A DNA stretch of 64,000 nt from Rosenbergiella metrosideri (GCF_022602565.1 NZ_JALBCV010000010.1:1-64000); one strand, 5' to 3'; counted from the first letter of the stretch, positions 44,948 through 55,968 are shown. Program-made: numbers and translations. The notes: generated from the sequence alone by a model not told the origin.

Positions 44948-46588
44948 ATGAAGTTACTCGTTAAATTACTGCTCTCTCTCGTGCTACTCCTCCTGGTCCT
45001 ACTAAGTCTCGGCTATGCCGTGCTACGTAGCCATTGGGGCATCGCCGCAGCCTGCCGCTGGATCAGTGATGCGACGCCTTATCATTTATCGATTGCGCGA
45101 CTTTCCCATGATTGGTCGCATCCCTTAACTTTTCATATCGATCAAGTCACCTTCGGTGAAGATGGTCAACCTGCGCTGCTGATTGCTGGTGAATTATCGC
45201 TATCGCTCTCTGCTCGCCAGCTAATTAGCCCAACACATTTCGCGCAGATTACAATTGAACAAGGCACATTGGTCCTCAGTAATTTAACCCCTGAAGCGAT
45301 ACTCCCGGTCAGCGCCGATCGCTTAGAGCTTCAGACGGTTAAATTATTAAACCCGTATCCAACCAACTGCCTCTCTGCAAAGCAGCTTAATGGGGTATTA
45401 GCCCCTTGGACACCGAGTCCACAAGCGGTCTTGGGTAAACGATTCACCTTCAATTTCTCAGCGGAAGATGTGCATGTCGCGCATCGGCAATTCGACAAAT
45501 TAGCCGCGCAGGGGAGTAAAGATTTTCAGCAGTTAACGATCTCCGCATTATCTGGTGCCGTTGAGCGTGGGACTTTTGAGGGGAAACTTTCACGGTCGGC
45601 GGAAGGCCAATGGCAAATCCCTAGACTGCAACTCGATAATATCCGTTTTCAAACCGATAAAGGGTTAGCCGATCTCTTCGCCCCAGCGATGCTACCTCCT
45701 GTGACAATTCAAGACCTCACGATCAACCATCTCAGTATTGTTGGCCCAGATTGGGTGATCAACGATGTTTCAGCCAATGGCCAGAACCTTAGCAACACCT
45801 CAGGATTCGCAGGTCACTTAGCGCTCAATGCAGAGAGCCTAATTTTGGGCACAGAACAGTGGTCACAACCTCATCTACGACTCACCGCTGCTGAGGGCAA
45901 CCTTACTCTCGACCAATTCGATGCCGATTGGGCGAAAGGGACCGTCTCCGCCAAAGGCCAGTGGCTAAGAAAAACCGGAGCGCTGCAGCTAGATAAGCTG
46001 GATTTCAGTAATATTCGCTATACCCTACCCAGTGATTGGCGTCAGTTCCTACAGTCACCGCTGCCACAGGCTATTCAGTCGATTACGCTTAATAACCTCA
46101 GTGTGGAAAATGGCCTCTTCATTGATATTAACCCCGACTTTCCTTTCCAGATGACCGCCGCTCATATTACGGGGAGTCAGCTACAGATCGCCCAACAGCA
46201 CCATTGGGGGCTTTGGAAGGGCGAGGCAGAATACTATGCCGCCGCCGCAACCTTTAATCGCCAAGATATTCGGGCGCTCTGGTTCAAAGTCAGTGCGACC
46301 CCTGACGAATTAAGTGTGCGAGATATAAAGGGATTGATACAGGAGGGGCCGATGATCGGCAACTTGGCGATATCCCAATCACCGACGCACCCTTTTACCC
46401 TCTCACTTCAGGGAGAAAGAGTGCCTTACGAGGCTTTCACGCATTGGTTCTGGCCACGTCCTTTGTCCGGACAAGGCAACTTTAGTGTCAAACTTAAGGG
46501 TAATCTGCCTTCGCTCACTGCATCACCCTCTTCATTACAGGGAACCTTTACTACGCCGACCTTTAGCCAGCAAGTCGGATCGGAATGA
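44948..46588 (+). CDS. yicH: AsmA-family inner-membrane protein YicH
   Basis: YicH is an AsmA-domain protein anchored in the inner membrane by one N-terminal helix (about 3-24). The remainder faces the periplasm and is probably a beta-groove bridge. The AsmA family is implicated in lipid transport between the membranes, but YicH itself is little characterised. At 546 residues it is somewhat shorter than E. coli's 569. It keeps DQVTFGEDGQPALLIAGE and the glycine/proline-rich C-terminal AsmA region. It follows xanP as in E. coli. A hairpin follows the stop. Confidence 0.85.
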   Translation: MKLLVKLLLSLVLLLLVLLSLGYAVLRSHWGIAAACRWISDATPYHLSIARLSHDWSHPLTFHIDQVTFGEDGQPALLIAGELSLSLSARQLISPTHFAQITIEQGTLVLSNLTPEAILPVSADRLELQTVKLLNPYPTNCLSAKQLNGVLAPWTPSPQAVLGKRFTFNFSAEDVHVAHRQFDKLAAQGSKDFQQLTISALSGAVERGTFEGKLSRSAEGQWQIPRLQLDNIRFQTDKGLADLFAPAMLPPVTIQDLTINHLSIVGPDWVINDVSANGQNLSNTSGFAGHLALNAESLILGTEQWSQPHLRLTAAEGNLTLDQFDADWAKGTVSAKGQWLRKTGALQLDKLDFSNIRYTLPSDWRQFLQSPLPQAIQSITLNNLSVENGLFIDINPDFPFQMTAAHITGSQLQIAQQHHWGLWKGEAEYYAAAATFNRQDIRALWFKVSATPDELSVRDIKGLIQEGPMIGNLAISQSPTHPFTLSLQGERVPYEAFTHWFWPRPLSGQGNFSVKLKGNLPSLTASPSSLQGTFTTPTFSQQVGSE

Positions 46589-46594
46589 GGAGTC

Positions 46595-46619
46595 GGGTGA
46601 TAAGCGAGGCTTATCACCC
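46595..46619. terminator. hairpin between convergent yicH and fabY
   Basis: A perfect 11-bp stem GGGTGATAAGC / GCTTATCACCC with a three-base loop lies between the two stop codons. There is no clear T-run on either side. It probably separates the convergent transcripts. Confidence 0.6.
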
Positions 46620-46630
46620 ATCCTAACGTA

Positions 46631-47572
46631 TTAGTGAGGCGCTGAGCCGCCCTGTTCCAAGGGTTTCTCAGCTTCCGCTGGCAATACAAGATATACCCCT
46701 TGAAACACCGCTCCTTGATGATGCTCATCACTTAAGGTCACGTCTAAACTCACCCTCGCCTTACGGCCACAAGCAAGACGATCTAAATCACCTTTTAGCG
46801 ACCCCAAATCGGCACTGGCCGTTGGCCGGCCCTGTAAGGGGTGACTGTAGCGAATATGGGCATCTGCCAACACGATGGTCCCACCCAATTTTCGCTCCCG
46901 GAGCAGTAACCAAATCAGTCCCCAGCCGGTCAAGGTGGCCAAGGAAAATTGGCTGCCGGCAAACAGCGTATGGTGGGGATTTTGGTTACCGGTTTCCGGC
47001 ATGGTCGTCATAAACTTCTGGCCGGTATATTGCTGGATACGCACCCCCATTTTTTCACTTAAGGGAATATGCTGATACCAAGCCTGCTGTAACTGCTCAC
47101 ACCAATCAGCGCGATGAAGAATATCATCCATTGACGCCATCGGTTTAATCATCAAAAAGTGGCGAATCCGAGTGGTTTGCGAAGCGGTGACTCGACCTTG
47201 ATTGATATAACCCAGCTGAGCAAAAAACTCGACGGCATCCTCCCGCGCGCTGCACGTCACTCGCTTAACCCCTTCTTGTCGTGCGACAGACTCTAAGGTC
47301 ATAATCAATAGTCGGCCCAGTCCCTTACCACGTAGTTCCGGGGAGACTGCGAGAAACCTTATAGACGCTTCGTTATCGCCACTGATAGAGAGCCGTCCAA
47401 CGCCCACCACGCGATTCTGATCATCAACGAGCATTTGGTGATGCGCCGTGGTATCCCAAGCATCCTGCTCTGAACCCGGCGGCTGATTTAACGGCTTGCG
47501 TAGCATCTGCCAACGAAACTGGAAATACTCGGCAAGATCACTGTCGGTTTCAGGAACGCGTAATTGATACAT
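46631..47572 (-). CDS. fabY: acetyl-ACP-forming initiation protein FabY (YiiD)
   Basis: FabY (YiiD) is reported to support initiation of fatty acid synthesis when FabH is absent. The N-terminal GNAT domain (about 1-145) has the acetyl-CoA loop [10 protein letters not shown]. The C-terminal hotdog-fold domain (about 155-300) has [16 protein letters not shown], near-identical to E. coli. The ATG follows GGAGGGAG and gives 313 residues; E. coli YiiD has an extra 16 at its N-terminus. It is the last of a yihX-yihY-dtd-fabY unit on the minus strand. Confidence 0.92.
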   Translation of the reverse strand: MYQLRVPETDSDLAEYFQFRWQMLRKPLNQPPGSEQDAWDTTAHHQMLVDDQNRVVGVGRLSISGDNEASIRFLAVSPELRGKGLGRLLIMTLESVARQEGVKRVTCSAREDAVEFFAQLGYINQGRVTASQTTRIRHFLMIKPMASMDDILHRADWCEQLQQAWYQHIPLSEKMGVRIQQYTGQKFMTTMPETGNQNPHHTLFAGSQFSLATLTGWGLIWLLLRERKLGGTIVLADAHIRYSHPLQGRPTASADLGSLKGDLDRLACGRKARVSLDVTLSDEHHQGAVFQGVYLVLPAEAEKPLEQGGSAPH

Positions 47573-47587
47573 TTATTTGCTCCCTCC

Positions 47588-48025
47588 TCAACACTGAAGC
47601 CAGAAAGTGACAGGACCATCATTCGTTAGCGTCACTTGCATGTCTGCAGCAAACTGTCCATTTTCTGTGTTAATACCCAGTTCTCGGCAATAGTTGCTAA
47701 AAAAATGGTACAACTCACGCGCGCTGTCGGGGGAGGCGCCTTTGGAAAAAGAGGGACGCATCCCTTTCTGGGTATCGGCGGCAAGGGTAAACTGTGAAAC
47801 GACCAACAACTCCCCTTCGGCTTGCTGTAGGTTAAGGTTCATCTTCCCTTGATCATCGCTAAATACCCGGTAGTTCACTACTTTTTCGGCTAACTTACGC
47901 GCCGTCGCCTCATCATCATCCTTCTCGACACCGAGCAGGACAAGAAGACCGCTCGCGATCTTACCGACCACGCTTCCCTCAACACTGACTTGAGCTGCTG
48001 AAACACGTTGAATTAATGCAATCAT
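47588..48025 (-). CDS. dtd: D-aminoacyl-tRNA deacylase Dtd
   Basis: Dtd removes D-amino acids (and glycine from tRNA-Ala) mischarged to tRNA. The 145-residue protein matches E. coli. The two active-site motifs are SQFTLAADT and the C-terminal cross-subunit NDGPVTFWL, whose Gly-Pro faces the substrate. Its ATG overlaps the yihY stop by four bases (ATGA), so translation is coupled. Confidence 0.96.
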   Translation of the reverse strand: MIALIQRVSAAQVSVEGSVVGKIASGLLVLLGVEKDDDEATARKLAEKVVNYRVFSDDQGKMNLNLQQAEGELLVVSQFTLAADTQKGMRPSFSKGASPDSARELYHFFSNYCRELGINTENGQFAADMQVTLTNDGPVTFWLQC

Positions 48026-48879
48026 GAGATATCCGCTTCTTGTTGACGCTGACGACGAAGTTTACGGTAGTGTTCAAGCGAGACAGTAATCTCTGCACCC
48101 AGTAACACGATACACCACGTCCAGTAAACCCATAGAAAGAGCATGGGAATAACGGCAAGCACACCATAAATAAGCTGATAAGCAGGGAACATCGTCACGT
48201 ACAGCGTGAAAACTTTTTTGCCAATCTCGAATAATACACCGGCAACTAACGCGCCAATCAGCGCATCCTTACCCGCCACATTACAGGTAGGTACCACGCT
48301 AAACAGTAGCCAGAAGGCTAGCCACGAGAGAAGTAAGGGAAAACTTCGCAGCACTAACTGAACGATCTCGCTAATGCCGGGCATATTCAGCCACTGCGGT
48401 GAGAGCAAGTAGGAACTCAGCACAATACTCGCTCCAGCGAGTAATGGCCCCAGAGTTAGGATCATCCAGTACACGGCAAACGAAAATACTAAGGGCCGCT
48501 TACGCGAGCTTCGCCAGATGCTGTTCAACGCGCTATCGATGGAGAACATTAACAGCAGCGACGTAAAAATAAGGCCTATCGCGCCAAACACCGTCATACG
48601 ATGGACATTCACGACAAAGCGGTCGATATACTCTTCAATCACGTTACCCGTGGTGGGAACAAAGTTTCGGAAAATAAAATGTCGGATCTCACCACTGATA
48701 TCGTTGAAAACCGGGAACGCTGAAAAGATAGCGAAAATCACCGTCACAAAGGGGACTAACCCGAGTAATGAAACAAAGGTAAGGTTTCCCGCCTGTACCG
48801 TCATGTTATCGTCGTTAATTCGCCGCCAAAGTACACCCAGCCAGCGAAGGAATGAACGTGTCCTGAGTTTAACCCGCAT
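48022..48879 (-). CDS. yihY: UPF0761 inner-membrane protein YihY
   Basis: YihY is a polytopic inner-membrane protein of the UPF0761/YhjD-like family with about six membrane spans. It was once annotated as ribonuclease BN (rbn), an assignment since withdrawn; its function is unknown. The 285 residues (E. coli 290) keep [19 protein letters not shown] and [18 protein letters not shown]. The basic N-terminus precedes the first span. It is 15 bp after yihX. Confidence 0.93.
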   Translation of the reverse strand: MRVKLRTRSFLRWLGVLWRRINDDNMTVQAGNLTFVSLLGLVPFVTVIFAIFSAFPVFNDISGEIRHFIFRNFVPTTGNVIEEYIDRFVVNVHRMTVFGAIGLIFTSLLLMFSIDSALNSIWRSSRKRPLVFSFAVYWMILTLGPLLAGASIVLSSYLLSPQWLNMPGISEIVQLVLRSFPLLLSWLAFWLLFSVVPTCNVAGKDALIGALVAGVLFEIGKKVFTLYVTMFPAYQLIYGVLAVIPMLFLWVYWTWCIVLLGAEITVSLEHYRKLRRQRQQEADIS

Positions 48880-48894
48880 AGATAATTTGCTTCC

Positions 48895-49500
48895 CTACGA
48901 AAAATTACTAGTACCTTGAATTGCCGCTTCTAACCCTTCAACGTCTTGGTAAAGATGAGTGTTGATCCCTAACTGTGTTGCCGCTTCAATATTTTCAAAG
49001 AGGTCATCAACAAAGAACGCTTGCTCGGGGGCAACGCCCTCTTCAGTCAGCACATGGTGGAAAATAGCCGTATCCGGTTTACGTAGCCCAATACGATGCG
49101 AGAAATAGCATTGGTCGGCTACCGCGAGTAACTCAGGATGCTGCTGCGCCAAAAATTCAGTATGAATTTGATTGGTATTAGAAAGGAGAACGACGCGATA
49201 TCCCTCTGCACGCAGTTGCTGGATAAGCGTTAGAACGGCTTTATTCACCCCAGTGAAAATCGCTTGCCAGCCGCTTACAAATTGTGGATAGCTGAGGTTG
49301 ATCGCTAACTCGTCACACAGTGCCTCAGCAAATTGTTCATCTGATATCTCTCCCCTCTCATGGCGCTCAACCTGAGGGCCGAGTTGGAAGTGTTGTTGAA
49401 CATGCGCAAGCGGAGTACCACTTAGATTACTCCAGACGCCTAAAGCACGGGTGAAGTCGAGATTAACGATAACGTTTCCCAAATCGAAAATATATAACAT
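48895..49500 (-). CDS. yihX: HAD phosphatase YihX (alpha-D-glucose-1-phosphatase)
   Basis: YihX is a haloacid-dehalogenase-type phosphatase active on alpha-D-glucose 1-phosphate. The catalytic motif I is FDLGNVIVNLD (near residues 5-15), motif II is LLSNTN, and motifs III/IV are in RKPDTAIF and FFVDDLFEN. The product has 201 residues (E. coli 199). The ATG follows GGGAGAGAGG. It heads the yihX-yihY-dtd-fabY unit. Confidence 0.93.
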   Translation of the reverse strand: MLYIFDLGNVIVNLDFTRALGVWSNLSGTPLAHVQQHFQLGPQVERHERGEISDEQFAEALCDELAINLSYPQFVSGWQAIFTGVNKAVLTLIQQLRAEGYRVVLLSNTNQIHTEFLAQQHPELLAVADQCYFSHRIGLRKPDTAIFHHVLTEEGVAPEQAFFVDDLFENIEAATQLGINTHLYQDVEGLEAAIQGTSNFS

Positions 49501-49618
49501 GGCCTCTCTCCCGTAATTTTACTTATCTACACTATAAAGCCGACCTCCTCATTCTACCAATCGAGTTTTGAAAATTGAGCGAGTTTTGCGCACAGCCTTC
49601 AGTAGGCTAGAGGCAAGG

Positions 49619-49657
49619 CAAAAAAAAACCTGAACCAGAAGAGTCTGGTTCAGGTTT
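49619..49657 (-). terminator. intrinsic terminator after typA
   Basis: A 13-bp stem AAACCTGAACCAG / CTGGTTCAGGTTT with a six-base loop is followed, on the minus strand, by a run of T (plus-strand A residues 49619-49628). It lies 25 bp past the typA stop. Confidence 0.92.
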
Positions 49658-49681
49658 AGCTTAATACTCAGAAAATGAGAA

Positions 49682-51505
49682 TTAAGACTCTTTACCGCCA
49701 CGCGATGCACGTTTACGGTCATTTTCAGTTAAATGACGCTTACGGATACGGACAGAGACTGGCGTTACTTCAACTAATTCGTCGTCATCGATGAATTCAA
49801 GCGCTTGCTCAAGGCTCATTTTGATCGCTGGAACCAGTGTAGTCGCTTCATCAGTCCCTGACGCACGCATGTTAGTCAGTTTCTTACCGGTTAAGCAGTT
49901 AACGGTCAGGTCGTTAGAACGTGAGTGAATACCGATGATTTGGCCTTCATACACTTCCGCACCGTGACCTAAGAATAACTTACCGCGGTCTTGCAGGCTG
50001 TACAGAGCAAACGCAACAGCTTTACCTTGACCGTTAGAAATCAATACACCGTTTTGACGTTGGCCAACTTCACCTGGACGCATATCGTCGTAGTGACTGA
50101 AGGTTGAGTACAGTAAACCTGTACCTGAAGTCATGGTCATGAATTCGTTACGGAAACCGATCAATCCACGGCTTGGGATAACATAGTCTAAACGTACGCG
50201 GCCTTTACCATCTGGATCCATGTTTTTCATGTCGCCTTTACGCTCACCCATAGCTTGCATCACAGAACCTTGGTGCTGTTCTTCGATATCAAGGGTCACG
50301 TTTTCATATGGCTCTTGTTTACGTCCATCAATTTGACGGAAGATAACTTTAGGACGAGAGACTGCCATCTCGAAGCCTTCACGACGCATGTTTTCGATCA
50401 GTACCGATAGGTGGAGTTCACCACGGCCTGAAACACGGAACGCATCAGCATCTTCAGTTTCTTCAACGCGTAAAGCAACGTTGTGGACTAGCTCTTTCTT
50501 CAGGCGGTCAAGGATTTGACGTGAAGTCACGTACTTACCTTCTTTACCACAGAATGGAGAGGTGTTTACACAGAAGAACATGCTAACAGTAGGCTCATCA
50601 ACGCTCAGCGCTGGCAGGGCTTCAACTTTCTGAGTATCACAAATCGTGTCAGAAATGTTCAGTTCACCTAAACCAGTGATTGCAATAATATCACCCGCTT
50701 CCGCTAAATCAGATTCGATACGCTCAAGACCTAAATGGCCCAGTACTTTACCGACTTTACCGTTACGTGTTTTACCTTCGCTATCGATGACCGTAACCTG
50801 TTGGTTAGGTTTGATTTTACCGCGCTTGATACGGCCGATACCGATAACACCTAAGTAATTGTTGTAATCAAGTTGCGAAATCTGCATTTGCAGCGAGCCA
50901 TCTTGATCAACATTAGGCGCAGGAACGTGTTTTACGATCGCTTCGTACAGTGGCGTCATGTCTTCAGCCATGTCTGCGTGATCGTCGCCCGCAATCCCTT
51001 GGATTGCAGAAGCGTAGATAATTGGGAAATCTAATTGCTCATCTGTCGCGTCTAAGTTGACGAACAGATCGAAGACTTGGTCAACCACCCAATCAGGACG
51101 TGCGCCCGGACGGTCAATTTTGTTGATAACAACAATTGGTTTTAGACCATGAGCAAACGCTTTCTTAGTCACGAAACGGGTCTGTGGCATAGGACCATCA
51201 ATCGCATCAACGACTAACAGTACGGAATCAACCATAGACATAACACGTTCAACTTCACCACCGAAGTCGGCGTGTCCCGGGGTATCAACGATGTTGATAC
51301 GGTAATCATTCCACTTAATAGCGGTGTTTTTTGCGAGGATAGTAATTCCACGCTCTTTCTCCAGGTCATTGGAGTCCATCACACGCTCAGTCGCTTCAGT
51401 ACGCTCGTCAAAGGTACCGGACTGTTGTAAAAGTTTGTCGACTAGGGTGGTTTTTCCATGGTCAACGTGCGCGATGATGGCGATATTACGCAATTTTTCG
51501 ATCAC
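49682..51505 (-). CDS. typA: ribosome-associated GTPase TypA/BipA
   Basis: BipA is a translation-factor GTPase that acts in ribosome assembly and stress adaptation, notably in the cold. G-domain motifs are [12 protein letters not shown] (G1), [12 protein letters not shown] (G3) and [11 protein letters not shown] (G4), followed by the EF-G-like domains and the specific C-terminal domain. The start is a GTG (product MIEKLRN), as in E. coli, and the length is exactly 607. It is divergent from glnA across a 445-bp regulatory gap. Confidence 0.97.
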   Translation of the reverse strand: MIEKLRNIAIIAHVDHGKTTLVDKLLQQSGTFDERTEATERVMDSNDLEKERGITILAKNTAIKWNDYRINIVDTPGHADFGGEVERVMSMVDSVLLVVDAIDGPMPQTRFVTKKAFAHGLKPIVVINKIDRPGARPDWVVDQVFDLFVNLDATDEQLDFPIIYASAIQGIAGDDHADMAEDMTPLYEAIVKHVPAPNVDQDGSLQMQISQLDYNNYLGVIGIGRIKRGKIKPNQQVTVIDSEGKTRNGKVGKVLGHLGLERIESDLAEAGDIIAITGLGELNISDTICDTQKVEALPALSVDEPTVSMFFCVNTSPFCGKEGKYVTSRQILDRLKKELVHNVALRVEETEDADAFRVSGRGELHLSVLIENMRREGFEMAVSRPKVIFRQIDGRKQEPYENVTLDIEEQHQGSVMQAMGERKGDMKNMDPDGKGRVRLDYVIPSRGLIGFRNEFMTMTSGTGLLYSTFSHYDDMRPGEVGQRQNGVLISNGQGKAVAFALYSLQDRGKLFLGHGAEVYEGQIIGIHSRSNDLTVNCLTGKKLTNMRASGTDEATTLVPAIKMSLEQALEFIDDDELVEVTPVSVRIRKRHLTENDRKRASRGGKES

Positions 51506-51673
51506 AGCTTTGCCTCAGGCATTAGAAATAGCGCGCTATTGTACACGGATTAGGCGAAAGACTGAACACGATCAGACGATTCACAGCCCTTTTATGCAGT
51601 TTTTTTTTATGACTCCGCTTTACCAGCTTTTTTTGTGCAATTTCAGTGCAAAATGACTACTCTTTACCCATAA

Positions 51674-51723
51674 TGCACCATTATGGGTCACTAAAGTTGA
51701 CGGTATTGTTCATTATTGGTGCA
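51674..51723 (+). promoter_or_regulatory. two NtrC enhancer sites upstream of glnA
   Basis: TGCACCATTATGGGTCA (51674-51690) and TGTTCATTATTGGTGCA (51707-51723) match the NtrC dyad TGCACCA-N3-TGGTGCA and are centred 33 bp apart. Relative to the predicted sigma-54 start (near 51825) their centres are about -143 and -110, almost the positions of the two strong NtrC sites of E. coli glnA. The gap they lie in (51506-51950) also holds the typA promoter and nothing else I can assign. Confidence 0.88.
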
Positions 51724-51797
51724 ATGCCCTGTAATACGACAACGGTGAGGGCGGGCCAAACTCGCCTCTGCTGGGTCTTTTCGGTGTTTTAGAAAAG

Positions 51798-51816
51798 TTG
51801 GCACGTTTTTCGCTTT
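51798..51816 (+). promoter_or_regulatory. sigma-54 promoter of glnA (glnAp2)
   Basis: TTGGCACGTTTTTCGCT carries GG (51800-51801) and GC (51812-51813) exactly 10 bp apart, the -24/-12 elements of a sigma-54 promoter (consensus TGGCAC-N5-TTGC). The start would be near 51825, giving a glnA leader of about 125 nt. Confidence 0.88.
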
Positions 51817-51950
51817 AAGAAAAATAAGCGAAAACGATAGCTAAAAAACGTTTTTAGGCGCTTGCCGGATTTCGGGTTAAAGGGGTGAGCCCTCGTAAGC
51901 ATAATGCTTCCCATTTCCCCCACGATAATAGAGCTTTCAGGAGAGTAGAT

Positions 51951-53360
51951 ATGTCCGTTGAACACGTTCTCTCGTTGATGAACGAACATGAAGTCAAGTT
52001 TGTTGATCTGCGCTTTACAGACAGTAAAGGTAAAGAACAACACGTTACCATCCCTGCACATCAGGTGAATGAAGACTTCTTTGAAGAAGGTAAAATGTTC
52101 GATGGCTCATCCATCGGGGGTTGGAAAGGGATTAACGAATCAGACATGGTACTGATGCCTGACGTAACCACCGCCGTCCTTGACCCATTTTTCGAAGATC
52201 CAACGCTAATCATCCGTTGTGATATTCTTGAGCCAGGCACTTTGCAAGGCTATGATCGCGACCCTCGTTCGATCGCCAAACGCGCTGAAGATTTCTTACG
52301 TACCTCCGGTATCGCTGACACCGTCCTGTTTGGACCAGAACCAGAATTCTTCTTATTCGACGATATCCGTTTCGGTTCTTCTACTTCTGGCTCCCATGTT
52401 GCGATTGACGATATCGAAGCTGCATGGAACACCGGTAAAGAGTACGAAGGCGGTAACAAAGGCCACCGTCCTGGTTTAAAAGGCGGCTACTTCCCAGTAC
52501 CACCGGTCGATTCTGCGCAAGACATCCGTTCAGCAATGTGTTTAACCATGGAGCAAATGGGCTTAGTGGTTGAAGCACACCACCATGAAGTGGCGACCGC
52601 AGGTCAAAACGAAGTGGCAACTCGCTTCAACACCATGGTGAAAAAAGCGGACGAAATCCAGATCTATAAGTATGTGGTTCATAACGTTGCACACGTATAC
52701 GGCAAAACCGCAACCTTTATGCCAAAACCCATATTTGGCGATAACGGTTCGGGTATGCACTGCCACATGTCTTTATCGAAAGATGGTAACAACCTGTTTG
52801 CCGGCGATAAGTACGGCGGTCTGTCTGATATCGCGCTTTACTACATTGGCGGTATCATCAAGCACGCAAAAGCGCTTAACGCCTTAACCAACCCAACCAC
52901 CAACTCTTATAAGCGTTTGGTACCGGGTTATGAAGCTCCGGTTATGCTGGCTTACTCTGCCCGTAACCGTTCTGCCTCAATCCGTATTCCAGTTGTTGCT
53001 AGCCCTAAAGCGCGTCGTATCGAAGCACGCTTCCCTGATCCAGCGGCTAACCCATACTTAGCCTTTGCTGCGCTATTGATGGCAGGCCTAGACGGTGTGA
53101 TTAACAAAATCCACCCTGGTGATGCGATGGATAAAAACCTCTATGATCTGCCTCCGGAAGAAGATGCAGAGATTCCAAAAGTAGCGGGTTCACTGGAAGA
53201 AGCGTTGAATGCCCTAAACGAAGACCGCGAGTTCCTGACCCGTGGCGGCGTATTCACCGACGAAGCTATCGATGCTTACATCGAATTACGTAAAGCGGAT
53301 AACGATCGCGTACGTATGACTCCACACCCGGTTGAATTTGAACTTTACTACAGCGTCTAA
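51951..53360 (+). CDS. glnA: glutamine synthetase GlnA
   Basis: GlnA makes glutamine from glutamate and ammonia with ATP, as a dodecamer. At 469 residues it equals E. coli. The beta-grasp domain with FDGSSIGGW, the glutamate-binding [10 protein letters not shown] and the adenylylation tyrosine in NLYDLPPEE (near 397) are present, so GlnE control is retained. The ATG at 51951 has an AGGAGA site; an in-frame upstream start is rejected. It heads the glnA-glnL-glnG operon. Confidence 0.98.
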   Translation: MSVEHVLSLMNEHEVKFVDLRFTDSKGKEQHVTIPAHQVNEDFFEEGKMFDGSSIGGWKGINESDMVLMPDVTTAVLDPFFEDPTLIIRCDILEPGTLQGYDRDPRSIAKRAEDFLRTSGIADTVLFGPEPEFFLFDDIRFGSSTSGSHVAIDDIEAAWNTGKEYEGGNKGHRPGLKGGYFPVPPVDSAQDIRSAMCLTMEQMGLVVEAHHHEVATAGQNEVATRFNTMVKKADEIQIYKYVVHNVAHVYGKTATFMPKPIFGDNGSGMHCHMSLSKDGNNLFAGDKYGGLSDIALYYIGGIIKHAKALNALTNPTTNSYKRLVPGYEAPVMLAYSARNRSASIRIPVVASPKARRIEARFPDPAANPYLAFAALLMAGLDGVINKIHPGDAMDKNLYDLPPEEDAEIPKVAGSLEEALNALNEDREFLTRGGVFTDEAIDAYIELRKADNDRVRMTPHPVEFELYYSV

Positions 53361-53392
53361 TTTTCGTTTGTAGTGTGTTGCCGTGAAGTCTT

Positions 53393-53418
53393 AGCCCATC
53401 CTCGGATGGGCTTTTTTC
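53393..53418 (+). terminator. terminator between glnA and glnL
   Basis: A 9-bp stem AGCCCATCC / GGATGGGCT with a two-base loop and a T-run lies 33 bp after glnA. Partial termination here would explain high glnA relative to glnLG, as in E. coli. The 3' UTR it closes is in the position from which the enterobacterial sRNA GlnZ is processed. Confidence 0.9.
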
Positions 53419-53461
53419 TCGGGTATCTTACCTGCGGGCCACCCCATTCTGGAGAGATGTA

Positions 53462-54511
53462 ATGCTTAGCAATACCGCCTCAGATGCCGTGCAGATCCTC
53501 AATTCATTGATCAACTGTGTCCTCGTTGTCGACCATGAATTAGTGATCCATTATGCCAATCCCGCGGCGCAGCAATTACTCGCTCAGAGTTCACGTAAGC
53601 TGTTTGGAACTCCGCTTCCAGAGCTAACCGGGTATTTCTCCCTGAATGTTGAAGTGATGCACGAAAGCCTGAGTGTTGGACAAGGCTTTACCGATAGCGA
53701 AGTCACGCTTGTCGTAGATGGTCGAGCACATACGCTGGCACTGACTGCCCAGCCGTTACCTGACCAACAGATTCTCCTTGAGATGGCGCCAATGGATAAT
53801 CAGCGCCGACTAAGCCAAGAGCAACTCCAGCATGCCCAGCAGATCGCTGCGCGTGATCTGGTTCGCGGGCTCGCCCACGAAATTAAAAATCCCTTAGGGG
53901 GATTGCGCGGAGCAGCTCAACTACTTTCCAAAGCTCTGCCCGATCCGGCATTAAAAGAATACACCAACGTGATTATCGAACAGGCAGACCGCCTGCGAAA
54001 TCTCGTTGACCGTTTATTAGGTCCACAGCAGCCGGGTATGCATGTGATGCAAAATATCCATCAAGTGGCCGAACGCGTAGTGAAGCTGGTATCGATGGAA
54101 TTACCGGATAATGTCACCTTAGTGCGTGACTACGATCCAAGTCTTCCTGAACTACAGCATGATCCCGACCAAATCGAACAAGTTTTACTTAATATGGTGA
54201 GTAACGCGTTACAGGCGTTAGGCCGCGAGGGGGGGACGATCACGTTGCGTACCCGTACCGCCTTTCAGCTAACGCTCCATGGCACACGTTATCGCTTAGT
54301 CGCACAAATCGATATTGAAGATGATGGACCGGGCATTCCGACTCACCTGCATGACACCCTGTTTTACCCCATGGTCAGTGGCCGCGAAAACGGCACTGGA
54401 TTGGGACTGTCGATTGCGCGTAGCTTGATCGATCAGCATTCGGGCAAAATCGAGTTCAAGAGTTGGCCGGGCCATACCGAATTTTCAATTTTTCTCCCTA
54501 TTCGTCAGTGA
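53462..54511 (+). CDS. glnL: nitrogen sensor kinase/phosphatase NtrB (GlnL)
   Basis: GlnL phosphorylates or dephosphorylates NtrC according to the PII state. It is cytoplasmic, with an N-terminal PAS domain (about 5-110), the HisKA motif [15 protein letters not shown] carrying the phosphorylated histidine (near 139), and the ATPase motifs [16 protein letters not shown] and [10 protein letters not shown]. The length (349) equals E. coli. It is downstream of the glnA terminator and 7 bp ahead of glnG. Confidence 0.97.
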   Translation: MLSNTASDAVQILNSLINCVLVVDHELVIHYANPAAQQLLAQSSRKLFGTPLPELTGYFSLNVEVMHESLSVGQGFTDSEVTLVVDGRAHTLALTAQPLPDQQILLEMAPMDNQRRLSQEQLQHAQQIAARDLVRGLAHEIKNPLGGLRGAAQLLSKALPDPALKEYTNVIIEQADRLRNLVDRLLGPQQPGMHVMQNIHQVAERVVKLVSMELPDNVTLVRDYDPSLPELQHDPDQIEQVLLNMVSNALQALGREGGTITLRTRTAFQLTLHGTRYRLVAQIDIEDDGPGIPTHLHDTLFYPMVSGRENGTGLGLSIARSLIDQHSGKIEFKSWPGHTEFSIFLPIRQ

Positions 54512-54518
54512 GGTTTCT

Positions 54519-55934
54519 ATGCAACAAGGGATAGTTTGGATCGTCGATGACGATAGTTCCATCCGCTGGGTGCTTGAACGCGCACTGACTGGCGCCGGAT
54601 TGGTATGTACTGCCTTTGAAAGTAGCCACGACGTCTTAGATGCGTTAGCGACCAAAACGCCGGATGTCTTGTTATCCGACATTCGTATGCCTGGTATGGA
54701 TGGTTTGGGACTGCTCAAACAGATAAAAAAACGCCACCCCATGCTACCAGTGATTATTATGACCGCGCATTCCGATCTCGATGCCGCCGTCAGCGCTTAT
54801 CAGCAAGGCGCGTTTGATTACCTACCTAAACCTTTCGATATTGATGAGGCCGTCGCCCTGACCGAACGGGCGATCAGTCATTATCAAGAGCAACAACAAC
54901 CGCGCCATCAACAAGAAGATGGTCCGACAACGGATATTATCGGTGAGGCACCTGCTATGCAGGACGTCTTCCGCATTATCGGTCGGCTATCACGCTCGTC
55001 CATCAGTGTCTTGATTAACGGTGAATCGGGTACCGGTAAAGAGTTAGTGGCCCATGCCCTACACCGCCATAGCCCGCGTGTGAAGGCTCCTTTTATTGCC
55101 TTAAATATGGCTGCTATCCCTAAAGACTTAATCGAATCGGAATTATTCGGCCACGAAAAAGGGGCATTTACCGGTGCAGGACAAGTGCGACAAGGCCGCT
55201 TTGAACAAGCGGACGGCGGGACACTTTTCCTTGACGAGATTGGTGACATGCCCTTAGACGTACAGACTCGGCTGTTAAGGGTCTTGGCGGATGGCCAGTT
55301 CTATCGCGTTGGCGGTTATGCGCCGGTCAAGGTCGATGTGCGGATTATTGCCGCGACACACCAAAATCTTGAGCTACGAGTCCAAGAAGGTAAGTTTCGC
55401 GAAGACTTATTCCATCGACTCAATGTGATCCGTATCCATCTACCGCCGCTACGTGAGCGCCGCGAAGATATTCCTCGCCTCGCGAACTACTTCCTACAAA
55501 CGGCGGCACGCGAGCTAGGAGTCGAAACCAAAGTCTTGCACACTGATACCATTAACGCCCTCACCCATATGACATGGCCAGGTAACGTTCGGCAATTAGA
55601 AAATACCTGTCGGTGGTTAACCGTAATGGCGGCGGGTCAAGAGGTATTATTACAAGATTTGCCGCCCGAGCTGTTTGATAACACTGTCCCGCAGGAAAAT
55701 AACAGCAGCCCATCGGTCCCTGAAAGTTGGTCTGGACTGCTTGCCCAGTGGGCGGAAAGAGCATTACGCTCCGGACATCAAGATTTACTGTCAGAGGCTC
55801 AGCCGGAAATGGAGCGGGTGCTACTCAACACCGCACTGCAACATACCCGCGGACATAAACAAGAAGCCGCGCGCCTACTGGGTTGGGGCCGCAATACGCT
55901 GACGCGTAAATTGAAAGAGTTAGGAATGGAGTAG
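54519..55934 (+). CDS. glnG: nitrogen response regulator NtrC (GlnG)
   Basis: NtrC activates sigma-54 promoters such as glnAp2. The receiver domain has the phosphorylated aspartate in LLSDIRMPGMDG (Asp54). The AAA+ domain has Walker A GESGTGKELVAH and the sigma-54 contact loop GAFTGAG. The C-terminal Fis-type helix-turn-helix is EAARLLGWGRNTLTRKLKEL. The length is 471 against 469 in E. coli. It is cotranscribed with glnL and converges on hemN at a long hairpin. Confidence 0.97.
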   Translation: MQQGIVWIVDDDSSIRWVLERALTGAGLVCTAFESSHDVLDALATKTPDVLLSDIRMPGMDGLGLLKQIKKRHPMLPVIIMTAHSDLDAAVSAYQQGAFDYLPKPFDIDEAVALTERAISHYQEQQQPRHQQEDGPTTDIIGEAPAMQDVFRIIGRLSRSSISVLINGESGTGKELVAHALHRHSPRVKAPFIALNMAAIPKDLIESELFGHEKGAFTGAGQVRQGRFEQADGGTLFLDEIGDMPLDVQTRLLRVLADGQFYRVGGYAPVKVDVRIIAATHQNLELRVQEGKFREDLFHRLNVIRIHLPPLRERREDIPRLANYFLQTAARELGVETKVLHTDTINALTHMTWPGNVRQLENTCRWLTVMAAGQEVLLQDLPPELFDNTVPQENNSSPSVPESWSGLLAQWAERALRSGHQDLLSEAQPEMERVLLNTALQHTRGHKQEAARLLGWGRNTLTRKLKELGME

Positions 55935-55938
55935 TACT

Positions 55939-55968
55939 AATCGGGTCTAAGCACGCTTAGGCCCGATT
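55939..55968. terminator. hairpin between convergent glnG and hemN
   Basis: A 13-bp stem AATCGGGTCTAAG / CTTAGGCCCGATT (one T-G wobble) with a four-base loop reaches into the hemN stop codon. T-runs are short on both sides. It probably serves both genes. Confidence 0.65.
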
